Below, piece after piece: positions 1 to 9,191 of a DNA stretch of 64,000 bases. The position numbers and the translations under genes are program-made. This DNA is from Halalkalibacillus sediminis (GTDB lineage: Bacteria > Bacillota > Bacilli > Bacillales > Alkalibacillaceae). Under the pieces are notes generated by a model. It saw only the letters and a program-made list of their open reading frames with translations, made no database searches and was not told the DNA's origin. The DNA is taken from assembly GCF_002844535.1 (NCBI RefSeq), contig NZ_PJNH01000002.1:310001-374000 (forward strand). The letters are read 5' to 3'. The stretch's first letter is position 1; each line of letters opens with the position of its first letter.

Positions 1-1
1 A

Positions 2-460
2 TATGATTGCCATTGTGGACAAAGAGGTTGTTTGGAGATGTATGCTTCGGAGTTTTATTTTGAGAACAAGGGCAGAGAGTTAATTGAAAAATATCCAGAT
101 TCAAAAATAGAGAACTTTAATTTTTCAGAAGTTGCTGAAGTTGCAGAACAAGACGATGAACTTGCGAAAGTGTTGGTTGGTGAAATGAGCCACTACCTGG
201 GGTATGGCGTACGCAACCTGATCAATACATTCAATCCTGAAAAGATTGTTATAGCTGGTGAAGGAATGAAATATGGTCATTTGTTCATGGACCATGTACA
301 AGAGATTGCTCAAAAGAACTTTTTCTCGAAAGTTGACATGCCGACACAAATCGTAGCTTCCAAACTTTCGAAAGAATCTTGGCTCACTGGTGGGGCACTG
401 TTGGCGATTAATCATATTTTTCAAGAGCCAGTTTATGAGAAAGAACAGACAATTATTTGA
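2..460 (+). CDS. ROK family protein (repressor or glucokinase), C-terminal part
   Basis: The reading frame is open from the window edge, so the gene starts upstream and only about 152 C-terminal residues are visible. Codons 8-34 encode C-H-C-G-Q-R-G-C-L-E, the zinc-binding CxCGxxGC signature of ROK proteins, which include sugar-responsive repressors (XylR/NagC type) and glucokinases. The later NPEKIVIAGEG segment matches the end of the ROK sugar-kinase fold. The N-terminus is missing, so I cannot see whether a helix-turn-helix is present. It lies 21 bp before an ABC sugar importer, so a local repressor of the alpha-glucoside operon is the likelier role. A glucokinase acting on released glucose is the alternative. 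Confidence 0.85.
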   Translation, partial: YDCHCGQRGCLEMYASEFYFENKGRELIEKYPDSKIENFNFSEVAEVAEQDDELAKVLVGEMSHYLGYGVRNLINTFNPEKIVIAGEGMKYGHLFMDHVQEIAQKNFFSKVDMPTQIVASKLSKESWLTGGALLAINHIFQEPVYEKEQTII

Positions 461-481
461 TTCAACCAGGGGGTGCTTTAA

Positions 482-1357
482 ATGGTAGGTATGACTAAGA
501 AGAATACAATCTTTTGGTTGTGTATTTTCTTGTTACCAAATCTATTAGGATTTCTGATATTTATCGCAATCCCTATTGCGTCTTCTCTTGTTGTTAGTTT
601 TACAGACTGGGATTTAGTAGGGTCGATCAATTTTACCGGTCTGGATAATTATATCAGGTTAATGGGAGATTCTGAGTTTTGGATTGCTCTTAGGAATACA
701 TTCTTCTTTATTTTGGGATACATACCACTTGTGATGATTTTTGGGTTACTATGTGCTCTTCTTTTAAACAAAAAGATGAAATTCAGAGCTTTTTTCAGAG
801 CTACATACTTTTTACCGGTAATTACAAGCTGGGTTGCTGTTTCACTTGTTTGGAAATGGTTATACAACCCAAACTTCGGTTTAATCAATTACTTTTTATC
901 GTTAATCGGAATAACAGGTCCAGAGTGGTTGAACGATCCTAATACTGCGATGATTGGGATTATTCTCACAAGTGCATGGAAAGATATTGGATTTGTGATG
1001 GTCCTTTTCCTAGGTGGGCTGCAGAATATATCTCCTACCTATTATGAAGCTGCATCGATTGATGGGGCGAGTAAAATTAGGGAGCTATGGAGCATAACGA
1101 TTCCATTACTTGCTCCGACAACATTCTTTGTCACGATTATTTCTCTGATTAATTCTTTTCAAGTTTTCGATCAGGTGATGATTATGACGGAAGGAGGGCC
1201 AGGTGGTTCAACGACGGTTCTCGTTCAGAACATTTACAACTATGCCTTCCGCTATTATGAGATGGGTTATGCATCCGCGATGAGTTGGATTTTGTTCTTG
1301 ATTATTTTCATAGTGACCCTGGTTCAAATGAAGTTTCAGAGCAAGGGGGTTAACTGA
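482..1357 (+). CDS. ABC sugar transporter permease, MalF/UgpA type
   Basis: This 291-residue integral membrane protein has six predicted membrane segments. The EAA loop near residues 188-216 (YYEAASIDGASKIRELWSIT) is the cytoplasmic contact with the ATPase. The start at ATG 482 is supported by AGGGGGTG seven bases upstream. It overlaps the next permease at a TGATG junction, so the two are translationally coupled. With the second permease and the lipoprotein it forms a CUT1-type importer of oligosaccharides, probably alpha-glucosides given the downstream glycosidases. No ATPase gene is in the operon; CUT1 importers in Firmicutes often share an MsmK-type ATPase encoded elsewhere. Confidence 0.93.
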   Translation: MVGMTKKNTIFWLCIFLLPNLLGFLIFIAIPIASSLVVSFTDWDLVGSINFTGLDNYIRLMGDSEFWIALRNTFFFILGYIPLVMIFGLLCALLLNKKMKFRAFFRATYFLPVITSWVAVSLVWKWLYNPNFGLINYFLSLIGITGPEWLNDPNTAMIGIILTSAWKDIGFVMVLFLGGLQNISPTYYEAASIDGASKIRELWSITIPLLAPTTFFVTIISLINSFQVFDQVMIMTEGGPGGSTTVLVQNIYNYAFRYYEMGYASAMSWILFLIIFIVTLVQMKFQSKGVN

Positions 1358-2199
1358 TGAATGAACAACAATTGAAGAGACGAAATCTAATTAAGAAAAT
1401 CTTATTTTATTTGGTTCTTATTGGAGGCGCTTTCATCATGTTGGTGCCGTTTCTCTGGATGTTGTCCACTTCCTTTAAACCGAGTGGAGCTACCATGGTT
1501 TTCCCTCCAGAGTTCATACCGGAAAATCCGACTACAGAAAATTATAAAGAAGTGACTGAAGTGTTCCCGATGATGCGGTTCTTGTGGAACTCCATATTCG
1601 TTGCCGTTCTTACAACCATCGGACAGATTATATTAAGTGCAATGGCAGCTTACGCTTTTGCTAGGATGCATTTCAAAGGTAGAGATAAGTTATTCCTATT
1701 GTATTTAGCGACTATGATGGTTCCTACGCAGGTGACTATGATCCCGCAATTTATCTTAATCAAGGAATTTGGTTGGTTGGATTCGTACCAAGCATTGATT
1801 ATCCCGACGATGTTCGGGGTGTTTGGAACATTCTTAATGCGACAAGCCATGTTGAGTGTCCCTAGAGAACTAGAGGAGGCGGCATTTATGGATGGTGCCA
1901 ATCATTTCAAAGTGTTTTTGAATGTTTGTTTACCAGCAGTCAAACCGACGATTGCAACTTTAGCTATATTTACTTTTATGCAATCCTGGAATAATTTCTT
2001 ATGGCCTTTGATAGTGGTCAATTCGAATGACAAGGCAACTTTACCATTAGGTTTATCCCTTCTGGAAGGTAGGTGGGGAACTGACTGGAGCTTGATGATG
2101 GCAGGTGTGGTCATCAGTATAGTTCCAATATTAGCAGTCTATCTTTTCGCTCAGAAGTATTTCATTCAAGGAATGACGATGAGCGGAATGAAAGAATAA
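1357..2199 (+). CDS. ABC sugar transporter permease, MalG type
   Basis: This 280-residue membrane protein belongs to the MalG/AraQ branch. It has an N-terminal membrane segment after a short basic tail, and an EAA loop near residues 170-195 (LEEAAFMDGANHFKVFLNV). The ATG overlaps the stop codon of the preceding permease. An alternative ATG lies four bases downstream. It is the second half of the importer channel. The C-terminus (FIQGMTMSGMKE) is the usual family ending, so the gene is complete. Confidence 0.93.
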   Translation: MNEQQLKRRNLIKKILFYLVLIGGAFIMLVPFLWMLSTSFKPSGATMVFPPEFIPENPTTENYKEVTEVFPMMRFLWNSIFVAVLTTIGQIILSAMAAYAFARMHFKGRDKLFLLYLATMMVPTQVTMIPQFILIKEFGWLDSYQALIIPTMFGVFGTFLMRQAMLSVPRELEEAAFMDGANHFKVFLNVCLPAVKPTIATLAIFTFMQSWNNFLWPLIVVNSNDKATLPLGLSLLEGRWGTDWSLMMAGVVISIVPILAVYLFAQKYFIQGMTMSGMKE

Positions 2200-2222
2200 A
2201 TAAAAGAAATGGAGTGGTTTTA

Positions 2223-3488
2223 GTGAGATCGATTAAAGTAGGGTGGTTATTGATACTTAGTTTACTTGCTGCAGTGGCATTATATGGTTGTTCATCTGAC
2301 GAAGAGGGTGGAGGCGAAGAAGGAACGGAAATAACTTATTACAGCTTTTCAGCTTCACCGAACTATGAAGAAGAACTGGATCAAATGGTAAGTGATTTCG
2401 AGGAGCAAAATTCAGACATCACGGTCAATGTTGAGTTGGCCGCGTATGATGATTACTTCACAAAGCTTCAGACCCAAATTGCTGGAGATAATGCGCCAGA
2501 TGTTTTCGAATTGAACTACGAAAACTTTGTACAGTATGCATCGAGAGGTTCGCTTGCTGATCTATCATCTTTTATTGAAGAGGACGAGGATTTTGACCCA
2601 AGTCAGCTGAATGAGGAAGCATACAAAGCGTTTCAGTATGATGGTAAGCAATACGGAATGGTTGAAAGTTTCTCGAATGTCTTAACTTTTTACAACAAAG
2701 AATTATTTGATGAAGCTGGAGTAGATTACCCAAGTGCAGATTGGACATGGGAAGATGAAATTGCAGCTGCTGAACAAATTACAGATGCTGACAACAACGT
2801 TTGGGGAACATTCGCACCTGTTACAATGAATGAATTTTTCAAAATAGCAGCTCAAAACGGTGGTCAGATTTTCAATGAGAATGGTGAACCGACGATTAAT
2901 TCACCAGAAAATTTAGAAGCCCTTGAGTATATGGTTGGTAATGTAACAGAGCGTGGCATTGCCCCTTCACCTTCAGATATGTCTGGTCAATCGCCAGAAG
3001 ACTTGTTCTTGAATGGTCAGTTAGGGATTGTTCACACAGGTATCTGGATGTTTGATGCTTTTGCAGATGCATCATTTGAATGGGATGTACAGCTTGAGGC
3101 TGGAAATACTCAAAAGGCTCACCATTTCTTTGCGAATGGAATTGCCGTTTCTGAAAACACAGAAAAGAAAGAAGCTGCATATAAGTTCGCTTCATTCATG
3201 AGTGCAAGCCAAGAAGTTGCAGAGGCACGAGTGGACGCATCATGGGAGCTACCGGCAATTACTGATGAGGAAATATTAGCTCCTTACCTAGAGCAAAGTC
3301 CTCCTGAAAATCGTCAGGCTGTATTCGATGCATTAGACTCTCTAGTATTACCTCCTGTAGTAGATAACTGGGGTAGAATCAGTGACACAACAAACCAAGA
3401 ATTCGAAAAAGCACTGAATGGAGATAAGACACCACAAGAGGTACTAGAAACACTAGAATCTGAAATCGATAGTATTATGAGTGAATAA
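2223..3488 (+). CDS. ABC sugar-binding lipoprotein (extracellular solute-binding protein family 1)
   Basis: The protein has about 421 residues, with a lipoprotein signal peptide ending LYGC; the cysteine is the expected lipidation site. Tyrosine at position -2 is off-consensus. An acidic linker follows, then a family 1 solute-binding fold (YYSFSASPNYEEELDQMV, then GQLGIVHTGIWMF). Two GTG starts are possible, at 2214 and 2223. I chose 2223 because GGAG at 2211-2214 is correctly spaced for it and would overlap the first. It captures the sugar outside the membrane for the two permeases upstream. Its strong acidity fits a halotolerant host. Confidence 0.92.
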   Translation: MRSIKVGWLLILSLLAAVALYGCSSDEEGGGEEGTEITYYSFSASPNYEEELDQMVSDFEEQNSDITVNVELAAYDDYFTKLQTQIAGDNAPDVFELNYENFVQYASRGSLADLSSFIEEDEDFDPSQLNEEAYKAFQYDGKQYGMVESFSNVLTFYNKELFDEAGVDYPSADWTWEDEIAAAEQITDADNNVWGTFAPVTMNEFFKIAAQNGGQIFNENGEPTINSPENLEALEYMVGNVTERGIAPSPSDMSGQSPEDLFLNGQLGIVHTGIWMFDAFADASFEWDVQLEAGNTQKAHHFFANGIAVSENTEKKEAAYKFASFMSASQEVAEARVDASWELPAITDEEILAPYLEQSPPENRQAVFDALDSLVLPPVVDNWGRISDTTNQEFEKALNGDKTPQEVLETLESEIDSIMSE

Positions 3489-3500
3489 AATAATTAACAG

Positions 3501-3535
3501 AAGGATATATGTGTATTTATCTCGCATATATCCTT
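3501..3535 (+). other. Intercistronic stem-loop after the sugar-binding protein gene
   Basis: An 11-bp perfect stem, AAGGATATATG paired with CATATATCCTT, closes a short loop 12 bases after the lipoprotein stop codon. One more G-C pair can form beyond a wobble. No U-run follows, so it is unlikely to be a full terminator. Hairpins here commonly protect the upstream message, so that binding protein is made in excess over the downstream enzymes; that role is inferred. Confidence 0.7.
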
Positions 3536-3555
3536 TGATTTGAGAGGAGCTAATT

Positions 3556-6500
3556 ATGCATCCAGATCATAAATACACAGAATTAATGAATTTGTATGTG
3601 AGCCATCTTAAAGGTGAAAAAGAAAATGTAGAGAAAAACCTGATTGCATATACACCTAATGTAAATAATGATTCGATTTATATGATTGCTACTTGGTTAT
3701 GGGTCTATCAAAAGCACGACGTTGATTCAATTTCTAATGTTAAAGGAGTAGATACCGGGCTTTTGATTGATTATTTAGTCAACCAATGGTCGAGGCCTCA
3801 TTCGAATATATGGGAAAATAGTAAGGGCGATATCTATTTATCCAATATTTCTATGGTCTACGCTGCTCTTCAATCTACTAAAAATACACAAGGTCAATCC
3901 TATTTACAAAAAACGATAACGGAATTAAGAGATTATGTGTTCGATCACTTGCTAAGTGGGGGAACCGTCCTAGCTGGCGCTAACACACGTGAAGTTTCGG
4001 CGGATGAGCTTCTGGCAGTGGTTCCGTATGGATTATTTTCTCCAGAGGATTTGGTTATGGTAGAAGCAGTAGAAAAAATGGTTGATCAATTAGATAGTCC
4101 GGGGGGACTTTACCCCACTGCTGAAGCTGATGCTAATTCAGCTTCAGCAACAGCTATGTTAGCTCTTTATTATTTAGAGAAATCGGATAAAGAAAGGTCT
4201 TTATATTATGCAAACATCGCTCGCATACAAATGGAAAGCGATGAACTAGCAAAAGTGCTGATGGAATTATTCGATTTTTATGAACTAGCAAATAGAGAGA
4301 AAGATTATATTTTTCATGATCCTCTCGGAAACGAGAACGTATATATTTCTCAACTGACAGAACGGAATCCTCATTATCCAACTTTGGACGAATCACTGAA
4401 TCTGAGGTGCCAAGTTGAGTCTGACGAGGAAATAAAAAATGTTCAACTCTTTATATCGAGTGAATCGAGGAAATGGGAAAAGCAAGAAGACATGAAGAGG
4501 GTAGAAGAAGAGAACATTCATTATTATGAAACGACGATTGATCCTCTTCCTGATCATGGAAAGTATCAGTATTACTATTCTGCAGAACTAGTTAATGGCA
4601 AGGAAGTCGTATCTGAAAAATTCCTTGTAACAACGAGATTAAATCAGCATTCAAGGAGTTTTAAGTTACTCAAGCAATCAGAGGAAGAAGTGATGATAGG
4701 ATTTGGCCAGAATCGTAATTTAAACGGATTATCGTTTTCTTTTAGAGGAGAAGGTTTGGATTTCAACATTGTAAGAAATGTAGAATTGGAAGAGATCCCT
4801 CATCAAGGTTCAGTTGAACTATCTTCTGGTAACTACAAACTTATGATTGATATAGAAAGTCCTTCTATCAATCTATATAAGAATGAGGAGAGGATTATCG
4901 CAACCCACCCATCATCACCGGCTCTGGAGTGGAAATTGAATGTGAATGATGAAATAGAAGAACTAACCTTCAATTGGCACAGCCCTGAAACCGAGAAATT
5001 CTATGGTTTCGGTGAACGTTTCAATGCGATCGAACAACGTGGAAATGTGATCGATTGTTATGTATATAATCAGTACCGTGACCAAGGTACTCGTACGTAC
5101 ATACCGATTCCATTCTATATGACAAATAATCAATACGGTTGTTTTATTGATACGAATTTATATACTTCTTTTGACCTTGCGTCAAAAGAAAATGATCGAT
5201 GTTCAGTCACGATTGAGCAAGCACCAGAAGTTTCAGAGACGAATATTCACTTCTACTTTGGCGAAATGAAGAAGCAAATTGCGTCTTATGTTCAAGACAC
5301 AGGGGAGCCTACGATGGTCCCTGCGTGGGCACTCGGTCCATGGATGTCCAGTAACAATTGGGATCGTCAGTCAATCGTTACAAATGAAGTAGAGTTAACG
5401 AATGAGTACGACATCCCTGCAACAGTGATTGTGCTAGAACAGTGGAGTGATGAAGCGACTTATTACATGTTCAATGATGCAGAGTACGATTTGAAGCATC
5501 CAAGTGAGGCTCACCAATATGAAGAGATGCATTTTCCAGAGTGGGGTAGATGGCCAGATCCTAAAGGAATGGTAGAGTACCTTCACGAAAATAAATTAAA
5601 ACTATTACTCTGGCAAATTCCAATCCAAAAATACTTGAACAAACAATATCATCCTTTAAATGCGCAAGACGAAGCATTCATGATTGAAAATGACTTCCTT
5701 GTGAAAAACGAAGACGGCACCCCATACAGAATTCCGGAAAACTGGTTCACAAAAAGTTTTCTGATGGATTTCAGTAATGAAGAAGCTTCTGAATGGTGGT
5801 TTAAGAAGCGTCAATATTTAATAGACATTGGGGTCGATGGTTTCAAAACGGATGGTGGAGAGTTCGTTTTTGGCAAAGGCTTGAAGTTTAGTAATGGTCA
5901 AACTGGTAAAGAAATGAGAAATCTTTACCCGAATGATTATATCGAAGCGTATTATGATTTCGCTCAACAGAACAATGGCATCACATTTAGTCGAGCGGGC
6001 TACATTGGTGCTCAAAACTTTCCGGCGCATTGGGCTGGGGATGAGCGCTCTACATTTGATGCATTCAAGAGATCGTTGATTGCTGGAATTAATGCTGGAT
6101 TTGCAGGAATTACCTTCTGGGGCTGGGACTTGGCAGGTTTCAATGGGGAAATCCCGAGTGCAGAACTATTCATGCGATCATCATCAATGGCTGCGTTTTG
6201 TCCGATTATGCAATACCACGCAGAAAGTAAGGCTGAATTCAGCCAGGACCGAACGCCATGGAATATTGCTAAGAGAACAGGGCAGGAGCAGGTTATCGAT
6301 GTATATAGATATTTTGCTAACTTGCGAATGAATCTATTGCCTTATATTTATCAGGAAGCAGAGAAATCCAGTTTTACAGGTATACCGATGATGAGGTCAC
6401 TACTAATCGAATATCCTGAAGATAAAAATGTCGAAGGTCTGTATGATGAATATTTATTTGGCGATTCCCTATTAATTGCTCCTGTTATTGAAGAAGGAGC

Positions 6501-6897
6501 TGTTTCAAGAAAAGTATATTTGCCGGAAGGAACATGGTTTGATTTTTGGACAGGTGAGAAGTTCTTAGGTCCTATAACCATTGAAGCTGAAGCGGGAGTA
6601 GACCAAATCCCTGTTTACGTGAGAAGTAATCAAGCGATGTTACTGAATGTAGATAAAAGCGAGAAGTTAGGATCTTCAGTCGGAAATGATATAACAACAT
6701 ACGAACAACCACTTTGTAAAATTTATTATGAAAAAGCTTTTCGTCAAAAAGTTAGCGATCACTTAGGGAATCAATTAGAGTTGTCTGTTGAAGAAACTGA
6801 AGAAGATATCATTATTCAAGCTCAACATTCGATTGAACATCTTAAATTTGAAGTAATCGGTACTAATAAGAACGTTCAAATCAAGAATACAAGGTAG
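3556..6897 (+). CDS. Multidomain GH31 alpha-glycosidase with N-terminal helical domain
   Basis: This is a 1113-residue cytoplasmic-type protein with no signal peptide. Residues 1-260 are helical, with motifs such as WENSKGDIYLSN and ADANSASATAML that recall an (alpha/alpha) barrel like GH15. Residues about 270-365 look like a beta-sandwich linker (GKYQYYYSAEL). From about 400 it is a GH31 enzyme: FYGFGERFNAIE, then a nucleophile region FKTDGGEF (Asp near 766) and an acid/base region HWAGDERS (Asp near 829). The catalytic motifs resemble the YicI/alpha-xylosidase branch more than plain alpha-glucosidases, so the substrate is uncertain. The extra N-terminal 350 residues are unusual for GH31. 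GAGAGGAGC gives a good ribosome site for ATG 3556. Confidence 0.85.
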   Translation: MHPDHKYTELMNLYVSHLKGEKENVEKNLIAYTPNVNNDSIYMIATWLWVYQKHDVDSISNVKGVDTGLLIDYLVNQWSRPHSNIWENSKGDIYLSNISMVYAALQSTKNTQGQSYLQKTITELRDYVFDHLLSGGTVLAGANTREVSADELLAVVPYGLFSPEDLVMVEAVEKMVDQLDSPGGLYPTAEADANSASATAMLALYYLEKSDKERSLYYANIARIQMESDELAKVLMELFDFYELANREKDYIFHDPLGNENVYISQLTERNPHYPTLDESLNLRCQVESDEEIKNVQLFISSESRKWEKQEDMKRVEEENIHYYETTIDPLPDHGKYQYYYSAELVNGKEVVSEKFLVTTRLNQHSRSFKLLKQSEEEVMIGFGQNRNLNGLSFSFRGEGLDFNIVRNVELEEIPHQGSVELSSGNYKLMIDIESPSINLYKNEERIIATHPSSPALEWKLNVNDEIEELTFNWHSPETEKFYGFGERFNAIEQRGNVIDCYVYNQYRDQGTRTYIPIPFYMTNNQYGCFIDTNLYTSFDLASKENDRCSVTIEQAPEVSETNIHFYFGEMKKQIASYVQDTGEPTMVPAWALGPWMSSNNWDRQSIVTNEVELTNEYDIPATVIVLEQWSDEATYYMFNDAEYDLKHPSEAHQYEEMHFPEWGRWPDPKGMVEYLHENKLKLLLWQIPIQKYLNKQYHPLNAQDEAFMIENDFLVKNEDGTPYRIPENWFTKSFLMDFSNEEASEWWFKKRQYLIDIGVDGFKTDGGEFVFGKGLKFSNGQTGKEMRNLYPNDYIEAYYDFAQQNNGITFSRAGYIGAQNFPAHWAGDERSTFDAFKRSLIAGINAGFAGITFWGWDLAGFNGEIPSAELFMRSSSMAAFCPIMQYHAESKAEFSQDRTPWNIAKRTGQEQVIDVYRYFANLRMNLLPYIYQEAEKSSFTGIPMMRSLLIEYPEDKNVEGLYDEYLFGDSLLIAPVIEEGAVSRKVYLPEGTWFDFWTGEKFLGPITIEAEAGVDQIPVYVRSNQAMLLNVDKSEKLGSSVGNDITTYEQPLCKIYYEKAFRQKVSDHLGNQLELSVEETEEDIIIQAQHSIEHLKFEVIGTNKNVQIKNTR

Positions 6898-6905
6898 GTG
6901 ACCAC

Positions 6906-9191
6906 ATGCTAGAAACAACAAGTTACGCTATATCACCTTCGAAGGTCAATGAGCCAAAGCTGGTCAATCATTCGGTGGGATCGATTCAATCCTTTGAATG
7001 GGATGGTGAAAAACTGAATGGAACTCTGTCTAAAGGTACATTTTTACTTTACTTCATCAATGAAAAAACCTTGAGATTTCACGTCAACCCATTTGGGGAC
7101 CCTAAGACTGAATCCTCTGTCGCAGTAGTAGGTGATTCGGGTTCTATGGAAGGAGAATTGACCGAAGATGAAGTGTCTCTTTCTATTGATTATGGATTTG
7201 CAAAAGCCATTATGAATAAAAATCCATTCAATTTGGTTGTAAAAAGAGACGAAGAAGTCGTTTTTGAAACGTCATCGACTTGTGTTGGTTATACCTCGGA
7301 GAAGCATGTATTTTTTAACGTAAAAAAAGAATCGGATCGTCCTGTGTACGGACTGGGTGAAAAGAGTGGCTTTTTAGATAAAAGCGGATCGAAAATCAGT
7401 AATTGGAACACCGATGTCTATGCACCTCATAATAAAGATACGGTTGAATTGTATCAGTCGATTCCATTCGCTATTCTTCATCGACCCAAAATGCCAGTGG
7501 GTATATTTTTTGACAACAGCTACCGTACCGAATTCGATATGCAAACGTATCAAAACTCGGTTTCCATTATGGGTGAAGGTGGCGAGGTGAACGCGTATAT
7601 CATACTAGGAACGGACATAAAAGATGTCGTCAAACTCTATACTGATTTGACAGGTAATACCCCCTTACCTCCAAAATGGTCTTTAGGCTATCACCAGTCA
7701 AGGTATAGTTACACCTCTCAGGATGAAGTAAAACAAGTAGTGGATTCTTTTAAGAAATACGAGATTCCATTGGATTGTGTTTTTCTAGATATTCATTATA
7801 TGGATGGTTATCGTGTGTTTACGTTCGATGAAGAACAGTTTCCCGAATATGAAAAACTGATCCAAGAATTGCGTGAACAACAAGTGGATGTCGTTCCAAT
7901 TGTTGATCCTGGGGTGAAGAAAGATGTTGAATATCCCATATATAGAGATGGTATTACCAACGATTATTTTTGTAATTATATCGATGGAACGATCTATCAT
8001 GGGGAAGTCTGGCCAGGTGAGAGTGCATTCCCCGACTTTATGAATGAAAATGTTCAAAGATGGTGGGGCGACTTACATGCTTTTTACACGAAACTTGGCA
8101 TCCGTGGGATATGGAATGACATGAACGAACCATCTGTTTTCAATGATACGAAAACGATGGATGTAAATGTGATGCACCGAATGAATGGAGAACTGATCTC
8201 TCACAGAGAAGGCCATAATTTTTATGGGCTCTATATGAGTATCGCAACCTTCAATGGACTGAAAGAACAAATGGAAAATACACGACCATTTTCACTAACA
8301 AGAGCTGGCTATGCTGGGGTGCAGCGATACTCTGCTGTTTGGACAGGAGATAACCGAAGTCACTGGGAGCATTTAGAGATGTCGATCCCGATGATAATGA
8401 ACTTAGGCATGTCAGGAGTCGCATTTTCAGGAGCAGATATCGGTGGATTTTCCTCAGATACCACGCCAGAGCTTCTCATTCGATGGACCCAGGTAGGAGC
8501 GTTTTTACCTTACTTCAGAAATCATAGTGTTCAAGACTCTATTTACCAGGAACCTTGGGTCTTCGGCGAAAGCACCCTGCAATCAGTAAAAAAGTACATT
8601 GAGATACGCTATCAATTCATGCCTTATTTATATACTTTGTTTTATGAATCAGAGCAAACGGGGGTGCCGGTGGTTCGACCGTTAGTCATGGAATATCCCG
8701 AGGATGAGAATACCTTTCAAATTAGCGATGAGTTTATGTTAGGTTCACAAGTACTAGTTGCACCAATCCTCCGACCAGGGCAAACACACCGTTCAGTCTA
8801 TCTTCCCCAAGGAGTTTGGTATGATTTTTGGACCAATGAACAATATCTTGGCGGACAACATCATCTGATTTCTGCTGATTTAGATACATTGCCTATCTTT
8901 ATAAAAGGCGGTACGATTTTGCCTCTAGGTAGCCAGGTGCAAAATACGAAAGAAAAACAATCGGTTTCCCTACATGTGTATTTCGATGAAAATCGGCAAG
9001 CTTCTGGATTGTTATATGAAGATGACGGTATTTCCTATGATTATCGTGAGGAACATTATAGCCTAAGCACTTTTACCATGAAAAAAGGTGAAAAGTTGAT
9101 TACTAAGCAAGGAGGACTTTTAGAGGCGGATACTACATTTGACCAAATAGTAATTGCTGAAACGAACAACGATGAAATGGGTGAGAGTTAA
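6906..9191 (+). CDS. GH31 alpha-glucosidase
   Basis: This 761-residue GH31 enzyme releases glucose from the non-reducing ends of alpha-glucosides. The N-terminal beta-sandwich contains YGLGEKSGFLDKSG. The TIM barrel carries the nucleophile motif GIWNDMNEPS (Asp near 404) and the acid/base motif WTGDNRSHWE (Asp near 481). A C-terminal beta domain contains GGTILPLG. There is no signal peptide, so it acts on imported sugars. It begins 8 bp after the larger GH31 gene with a GTAGGTGACC ribosome site, and its stop overlaps the next start (TAATG). The catalytic motifs are of the classical alpha-glucosidase type. Confidence 0.93.
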   Translation: MLETTSYAISPSKVNEPKLVNHSVGSIQSFEWDGEKLNGTLSKGTFLLYFINEKTLRFHVNPFGDPKTESSVAVVGDSGSMEGELTEDEVSLSIDYGFAKAIMNKNPFNLVVKRDEEVVFETSSTCVGYTSEKHVFFNVKKESDRPVYGLGEKSGFLDKSGSKISNWNTDVYAPHNKDTVELYQSIPFAILHRPKMPVGIFFDNSYRTEFDMQTYQNSVSIMGEGGEVNAYIILGTDIKDVVKLYTDLTGNTPLPPKWSLGYHQSRYSYTSQDEVKQVVDSFKKYEIPLDCVFLDIHYMDGYRVFTFDEEQFPEYEKLIQELREQQVDVVPIVDPGVKKDVEYPIYRDGITNDYFCNYIDGTIYHGEVWPGESAFPDFMNENVQRWWGDLHAFYTKLGIRGIWNDMNEPSVFNDTKTMDVNVMHRMNGELISHREGHNFYGLYMSIATFNGLKEQMENTRPFSLTRAGYAGVQRYSAVWTGDNRSHWEHLEMSIPMIMNLGMSGVAFSGADIGGFSSDTTPELLIRWTQVGAFLPYFRNHSVQDSIYQEPWVFGESTLQSVKKYIEIRYQFMPYLYTLFYESEQTGVPVVRPLVMEYPEDENTFQISDEFMLGSQVLVAPILRPGQTHRSVYLPQGVWYDFWTNEQYLGGQHHLISADLDTLPIFIKGGTILPLGSQVQNTKEKQSVSLHVYFDENRQASGLLYEDDGISYDYREEHYSLSTFTMKKGEKLITKQGGLLEADTTFDQIVIAETNNDEMGES

